Assembly (NCBI GenBank): GCA_028023455.1
Contig: JAQFVV010012395.1
Location: 10,660,154 to 10,724,153 of the forward strand
Direction of reading: 5' to 3'
DNA: 64,000 nucleotides
Source of the DNA: Epiperipatus broadwayi
Taxonomy: Eukaryota; Onychophora; Udeonychophora; Euonychophora; Peripatidae
How positions within the stretch are numbered: position 1 is the first letter of the stretch; each line of letters opens with the position of its first letter. The notes beneath the pieces are model-generated. The model saw only the letters and a program-made list of their open reading frames with translations. It ran no database searches and was not told the DNA's origin. This document shows, in pieces, positions 58,244 to 64,000 of the stretch. The position numbers and the translations under genes were made by a program.

Positions 58244-61200
58244 TTAAAAATTTTCATGAATTATAACTTAATTTTCTCTAGCATTATGCAATATTGTGAA
58301 TTATTATGAATGCTTTTAATCATGATATTTAATATTCCCTTCATTTATTTATCAGTTAAAACATTTATTAAAATTAATCAATAAATTTTGATTCAAATGT
58401 TGCAAGAAACATATATTAAATTTGAAAATTATTAAATATTGTTATTATAATAATAACTTTTAGTGAATAATAATAAAAATTAATTCTAAAGTTAAAAAAT
58501 AATTCATAATTTATTATAGTATATATATTTGATTACGATGCAATATACTGTATCAGCTTGCCTTTTCTATGATTTGGATTTGAATATTGGCTAAATAAAT
58601 TAACCACTTGGTTATTTTCAAGCTTAGCAAGTACTATCTTATTTCTCTTTGAAATGCTGTTGAGGAAGCCTTTAGCTTGCACTGAACTTTTTTTAAAGTT
58701 TTTTTATATTTTGTCATTTTTTTGTTGTTGTTGTTTAATTAGAAATTTTTCCCCCACTCAATAACAAGATCAGTCAAACACTAGGCATGATATTTGGTCT
58801 TTAATTATGATAATTGGAATGGGATTCAAACGCACTCAATCATAAACTTCAATATAGCTATCTTAGTATGATATCAGCATTAATTCACTTTTATCACTGT
58901 TATCTTATATAAAAAAGATGGTAATGAGGAACATTGGAATGTATATATACATTCAGCAATTATAGTTAGTATCATATCCATATTAACACTTGAAGGTTTT
59001 GAACTTGTCCTATTTGTGTAATTATATGTATTCCTCTAGGTCACCAACTATATATTTAACATCTTCATTAGTACAAGAATTGCCATTAAGTATTGCATTA
59101 ACATTTCAGCTTTCTTATCTTGCTTTATAGTTATCTATGAAGTGATTTAATAGTTGGTAGCACTGAACAAATCTGGATATGTGTAATCCGTTGTTTATTA
59201 TATTTTTACAATACAGATGTAGAAATATTGTGGAAGTTTATTAGTTTTTCTAAAATGTATTAATTGGAGGGTATTGAAATATGTTATTTGCATACAGATT
59301 ACAAAATATAGGTATTTAAATTTAAGTGTGATCATTTATCTCAGTTATTAGTGCAATTATCTAAAAAACAACAGCTTAGTTATAATTTGTTGATGCAGTA
59401 AATATGTAATTATTATATTATGGAAGGAAATTATATATCAGTAACCTATATTGTGGCTTCTTTATATAAGATAGTGTATTTCAAAAGTTATATGTATCTA
59501 AGGTTCTACAAATATAAGGTTGCTATGCTTTAATTACATAAATGAACTGGAAACGTTCCTTCGATTGTTGGAAAGTTTAAGTTTTACATGTTATTAGTAA
59601 TTTTTATAAAAGGAGATTTTGATGTTATACAGAAATGAACTGTACTGTTTAGATATTATTTGTATTGAACAAACTAGTTTCTGTGTGTGTGTATGATTAT
59701 TTTTGATTTATTGTTTGTATATTCCTTTTTTAAGTTTCTGTAAGATATTGAAAATTAGAATTGTTTGACATATTTATTATAACAATAAAATTATGTAAAT
59801 TACAGTAAGATAAAACAATATGTAATCAGTGTTGTTTTTAATTCAATCAATTAAATTAGTAGAGAAAAAATAAATAAATAAATGCAAGTTTTTTTATACA
59901 TAAATTTTCATAGAAATATGTTGATTTTAAATGAATAATTGACATTTTTCAAAAAATAGTAATTACTAGGACTGACATACTTAGCTAATTAATTAAATAC
60001 TTAACATCAATTTATTAATTCTCAAACAATACCAGCTGCACCCAACAAAAGAATGTTACATGTACAAATAATTATAAATAAGATGGAGACAAAATATCAT
60101 GAGGAAATATATATATATGGTATGAAAGATATTGTATTTTATTGGAAGTGCCCTACCTAAATGCAAGAAGCTCCCATTATATAATGCAGTGTACTCACAT
60201 ATGTCTAATTTAAGAATGGCAATAATGATTTTTTTTAGACTGGTGTGTATGTTTATAAATATATGTTAATTTGCTATTCACAATTATATTATAATGGAAG
60301 AAATTGTAAAGATTTTAAGCTGTGGCTTATTATTGATATCATAAGTCATAATTTGTATTTATCCATAGTTACATTAGATGGAGACCCAAAATCCATTTTT
60401 GAAATGAATCAATAAGTAGTCCTAAATCTATTGATAAGACTCTTATCATATTTAGCAAGATCAAATCCAGCAGTTGTATCTGGGAAAATAAATTTGTCAG
60501 AAATCCTTTGATAAACCCATTTTTTTGTTTGTTTGTTTGAAGAGTGTTTATTTAATATTCTGAAAGATCATAATGAGTCATGGATTTGTTAGTGAAGATA
60601 TATCTCAAGTTAGAAATAAATATCTGTGTAATACTTTTTATGCATTATTTTTGAGACAATTTGTCTTAATATCTGGAGCAGGAATATATAAATGGATTAA
60701 TAACTATTATAAAATGAAAGTCTTGAATATACCAATAATATTTCTGAGTAATATTTATAATTTATTTTAAAGTTTAGTGTGAGGACTGTTTCTCCTGACC
60801 AGAAAACTACATTGAACATTGGAGTATCAGTTCCTAAAGCAGTTGTTCTTAAAGTATTTGCATTACAATCCAAGAAGGTTATTCATAAAAACTTTAAATC
60901 TAATCTTCAGAAGATGTGAAAAATAAAGCAGATGTTTAGAATCATGTTTCAGTTTATTGTCACAGAAGATTGGAGTCAGTTTACAAGATGTTTGCCTGTT
61001 TATATGTAAAGTTATTCATACTTATTATTGGATCAGGACTAAAAACTCAGTCTTTGAAAAAGATTCCCATATTTTTTCTAGTTCTGAGAAGAGTAATTGA
61101 TGAATGTATTAAATAAAGTAAATAGAAGACCAATCTACAACTTTTGTATTTGCTTTATTATTTAGTCACTTCAATTTTGTATTGGAAGGTGTTTTGTCTA

Positions 61201-61540
61201 TTAAATTAATTGTTTTTCTGCATTTAAGAATTTTAGAATAAGATCATTTTTAAATCTATCATAAACTGTGATTATCAATAAAGATTGCATCTGTCTAGTT
61301 TATATTCTGAAAACCAAAATCAGTGCAGGAAATTGAAGATGGAATTTGTTTGTATCAATTTATGTCATGATCCATGATAAGTTCTTGAGGTTGATTTTTT
61401 TTTTTTTAAGATTATTTTCCTTTAAAGAAGTCATAGGCAACATAATTTAATAATATTGGACAATTTTTTTGATTATTAGGTTTTGATACTGTTATGCTTT
61501 AATTTTTTTAATTAAATTTTTGGAATTGTTGCTCTATAAA
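58244..61540. other. Long AT-rich intergenic stretch
   Basis: About 3.3 kb with no recognised gene or repeat. The open frame at 60573-60770 lacks known motifs. The sequence just upstream of 61550 could be the decayed 5' part of the LINE fossil that follows, but I cannot read RT motifs in it. Confidence 0.5.
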
Positions 61541-61549
61541 TAATGTCAA

Positions 61550-62090
61550 TGAATAGTTTTACTAATTATGTTTTGGCTTTGACTCAGAAATATTTTAGAA
61601 ATTCTGGAAAATGTTATCTGCTTCCAACCACCTTTCCTAATTTGTATAAGTAAGTGCTATTTTAAACTCTGTATCATTTATCGATCTTATTATTTAAGCT
61701 GGGTTTACAGTATGCTGATAATAGTGCTATTATTGCCAATTCAAAAAATGATTTCCATAATGTATTTAATATTTTGAATGTAACTTATTAATTAATAATC
61801 AAAAAATTTATGTCCTTTATAACCAATGATGGAAGAAAATTCTTGAATAACCTTTAGCTTGAATGGTTACAATTTGAGGTTCTGAGCTACTTTAAATGTC
61901 TTTGTAGCTTTTTAAATAAAAAAATGAACTTAGATGTTGATGGATAGTATAGACTTCTGCTACTGTTTTTAAGAATTTAAAAAATAGAGTGTGTAGTGGT
62001 AAAACTATTGCAGCCAAATTAGTTGTATTTATAATTGTATATTAACCAATTTATTATATGAAAGCAAGATTTGAACTTTTTATTGCTGAA
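61550..62090 (+). pseudogene. Fossil LINE reverse transcriptase fragment
   Basis: Broken plus-strand frames read GLQYADNSAIIANSKNDFHN near 61703-61760 (RT box YADD with the second Asp now Asn), FNILNVTY, then FEVLSYFKCLCSFLNKKMN near 61875-61930 (equivalent to the FKYLGS block) and a C-terminal AKTIAAK-like stretch. Frequent stops. It could belong to the same family as the fossil at 27.2-28.0 kb, which covers an earlier part of RT, so they cannot be compared directly. Confidence 0.55.
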
Positions 62091-63025
62091 TCATAAAGGC
62101 GTTATAAAAAATTTATGTAAGGATGCATCATAAAATTCTAAAAACATAGCAAAATCATAAGCCCAATGAATATGTTCTTTTACTTGCTTATGATGGAATA
62201 AATGAACAATAACAGATTCTTTATAAATTATTGTATGATGAGATAGTTTATGGTTTTCAGATAAAATATTTTTTAATTCAAGTTCATACAATATTTCATT
62301 TGTGAATGACTGCTGGTATGATGATGAACCTAAAATTGCATTTTGAATGAAAGTCTTTTAGTTTTGTTTTAATAATGCTTTTTCTATATATGACAGTCTT
62401 TTGATTAGCAATTTGATGTATAAGATTGACTATCTCATTGATGTTGACATAGTATATTTGTAGATATATTTATATCTATAAGTTAGCATGGAATCTCACA
62501 ATAGTGATCGTGCCATTGAATGATCTTAAGATTCAACTCCAAGTAGAACATATCATTTTACAACTTGTTCCCTCAAAATCTATCTGAATTAACCAGTTGT
62601 ACCTATTTTCTATTACCAGATAATTTTTCATAGCTAAATATTCATATCTTTACAAATTTATATCATAGCTTTTGTTCTGAAAATACTTTTTTTTTAATGT
62701 TTTGTAGGGTTTTGTGCTATTCATTTTTATATATGTATCAAATGTGTACATACTTTGGTGATCAAATGGTGAGAAATAGCACAATAAAGAAAAATAGCAT
62801 AACTCCATAGTATAAACTTTAATTTCTTGATTATTTAAATAAAATTTTAAAAAATTTAAAATTTAGGACATCTCTAGATAATGCTCCGTGGTCTTTATGA
62901 CAGTAATAATGACAGACTTAGTAATTGAGGGTTCCTAAACCAATTCTCAACTAAGAAAAGTAAAAAGAAAATTCACTTTGCTCAAATGAATCTTACTGTT
63001 CGTGCTAAATTTACATTATATACGT
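62091..63025. other. AT-rich spacer
   Basis: A 66-codon minus-strand frame (62291-62091) has no motif I recognise. Nothing else found. Confidence 0.5.
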
Positions 63026-64000
63026 TGAAACAGTAAGATTCATATTCGAATCTTAAGTTTCACTTTATTCTGTCGTCTCTCACTGACCGGTCTATCCCGC
63101 CCAAATTTAAACTTTTTGGTATCGAATTGTGTGTGTAGCAATATTAAAAATGTATAAATATATGTAGAATTCAGCATAAACATGCACACATTTCGATCTC
63201 AAATTAAAGGCAATAAATAGGGATAAAATTATATAATTTAGATTTCTTTTAGTTATATAATTTTGTATAGTTTTAATCATTTATTTTGGATTATAAAGTT
63301 CGTATTTATTGCTTTGTTTAAATTTCGTTTAATAATAATTCTAAAAAAAAAGCTGATGTAATATTTAATTAAAAGTTTAAATGATCTTATGTTCCCTTTT
63401 TGTCTTTGAAATTTAAAAGCATCGGTCAATGATAGATAATAGATTAATTAAAGAAAAATTCCCCAAAATGTAATTAGTAAATGTAAACAATAGAACGGCA
63501 GCTTTTTTTTAAATTAAAACCAACAAAATGCATTGATTATCCTCAGGACAGATTAAGTAGAACCTAAAAATACCTTAACAAAAATGTGAAAGATCAAGAT
63601 AAAAAAAGAGGCCATCTTAAGACTTGCTGGAAACATTCGCTTAAACTTTAGCTTTGCTCTCGATCACTGAGAGTCTCCAAAATATAAAAATAATTTGTTC
63701 CTGCCAAGGTATGACCGAGTAAAGCACCTAGATTATTCTCGATTGGGAGATGGCCTATCGGATGCCGAACTTTCCATTGCCCGTCATAAATTCACCATGA
63801 AGATCTGCTGCCTGAAATAAATGAGAAAGCTGCTGCTGCTGTTAAAATAAATGAAACATCTAAACACAAGAAAGAACTGCTAATCACAAACCTTTTGCTA
63901 CTAAACTAATGGAATCAGAAAACTTCTTATAAAACAGGTACCTGTCTGTGTTCAAACTCGAGTACTCTAATAACATGCTATAGCTCTTCTTCATATTACT
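63026..64000 (+). mobile_element. LTR copy of the solo-LTR family, cut by the window end
   Basis: It starts TGAAACAGTAAGATTC and is nearly identical to the first ~960 bp of the LTR at 31230, in the same orientation. It keeps 21 nt (TATTCTGTCGTCTCTCACTG and neighbours) missing from the other copy. The donor-like GTAAAA of that copy is altered here (TTAAAATAAATG), which argues against conserved splicing. The rest lies beyond the window, so I cannot tell a solo LTR from the 5' end of a full element. Confidence 0.85.

Noticed and set aside
62091-62291. 66-codon minus-strand frame as a small gene
   Set aside because: Composition is plausible, but there is no motif, neighbour or copy to support it and it lies at the 3' edge of a LINE fossil.
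1-64000. CRISPR array
   Set aside because: No regularly spaced short direct repeats with unique spacers; the DNA is eukaryotic in character.

Overview
This is a very AT-rich, gene-poor eukaryotic (animal) window. I recognise no host gene, rRNA, standard tRNA gene or CRISPR array. Everything I can identify is mobile-element DNA. The mix of an RTE-type LINE, Penelope-like elements (PLEs), Merlin and Tc1/mariner DNA transposons, tRNA-derived SINEs and LTR elements points to an invertebrate metazoan. I cannot name the phylum; an arthropod or mollusc is a guess.

Layout. 1-1.6 kb: AT-rich flank, a GC-richer unassigned patch and a ~154-bp tandem repeat. 1.6-9.4 kb: a decayed LTR element on the minus strand, with two ~2.6-kb direct LTRs around a 2.5-kb interior that keeps only a coiled-coil/Gag-like remnant. 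It sits inside the 154-bp repeat, and the neighbouring repeat unit serves as an empty-site reference. 9.4-10.9 kb: two PLE fragments head to head, then a SINE-like stretch. 12.7-13.4 kb: a diverged tandem duplication. 13.7-17 kb: an RTE-type LINE with an intact 984-codon ORF on the minus strand, the only intact protein gene. 18.3-20.8 kb: a ~1-kb TIR element and a foldback element. 25.6-27 kb: an LTR-like element flanked by ATAT, followed by a fossil LINE and a 931-bp Merlin-type MITE with a perfect 8-bp target duplication. 31.2-33.9 kb: a solo LTR of the same broad family as the 1.6-9.4 kb element, with a perfect 4-bp duplication. 35.4-44.3 kb: a foldback, a LINE fragment with an inverted mate, second copies of the TIR element and of the ATAT-flanked LTR-like element, another foldback and a SINE. 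48-52.9 kb: a second head-to-head PLE pair, one arm split by a 3.2-kb Merlin transposon with TSD AATAGTAA that itself carries a nested element. 53.4-54.2 kb: a third head-to-head PLE pair. 56-62 kb: Tc1/mariner and LINE fossils and small palindromes. 63.0-64 kb: the start of another LTR of the solo-LTR family, cut by the window end.

How the pieces relate. The RTE LINE is the only candidate for a working mobile gene, and tRNA-derived SINEs often borrow LINE enzymes (inference). The 3.2-kb Merlin copy has a broken transposase; its ends and an internal motif match the 931-bp MITE, so the two look like an autonomous/non-autonomous pair. The strongest unexplained pattern is the repeated head-to-head arrangement of 5'-truncated retroelement fragments: three PLE pairs plus one LINE pair. 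Next come the GC-rich open reading frame inside an LTR and the one-sided poly-G tracts.
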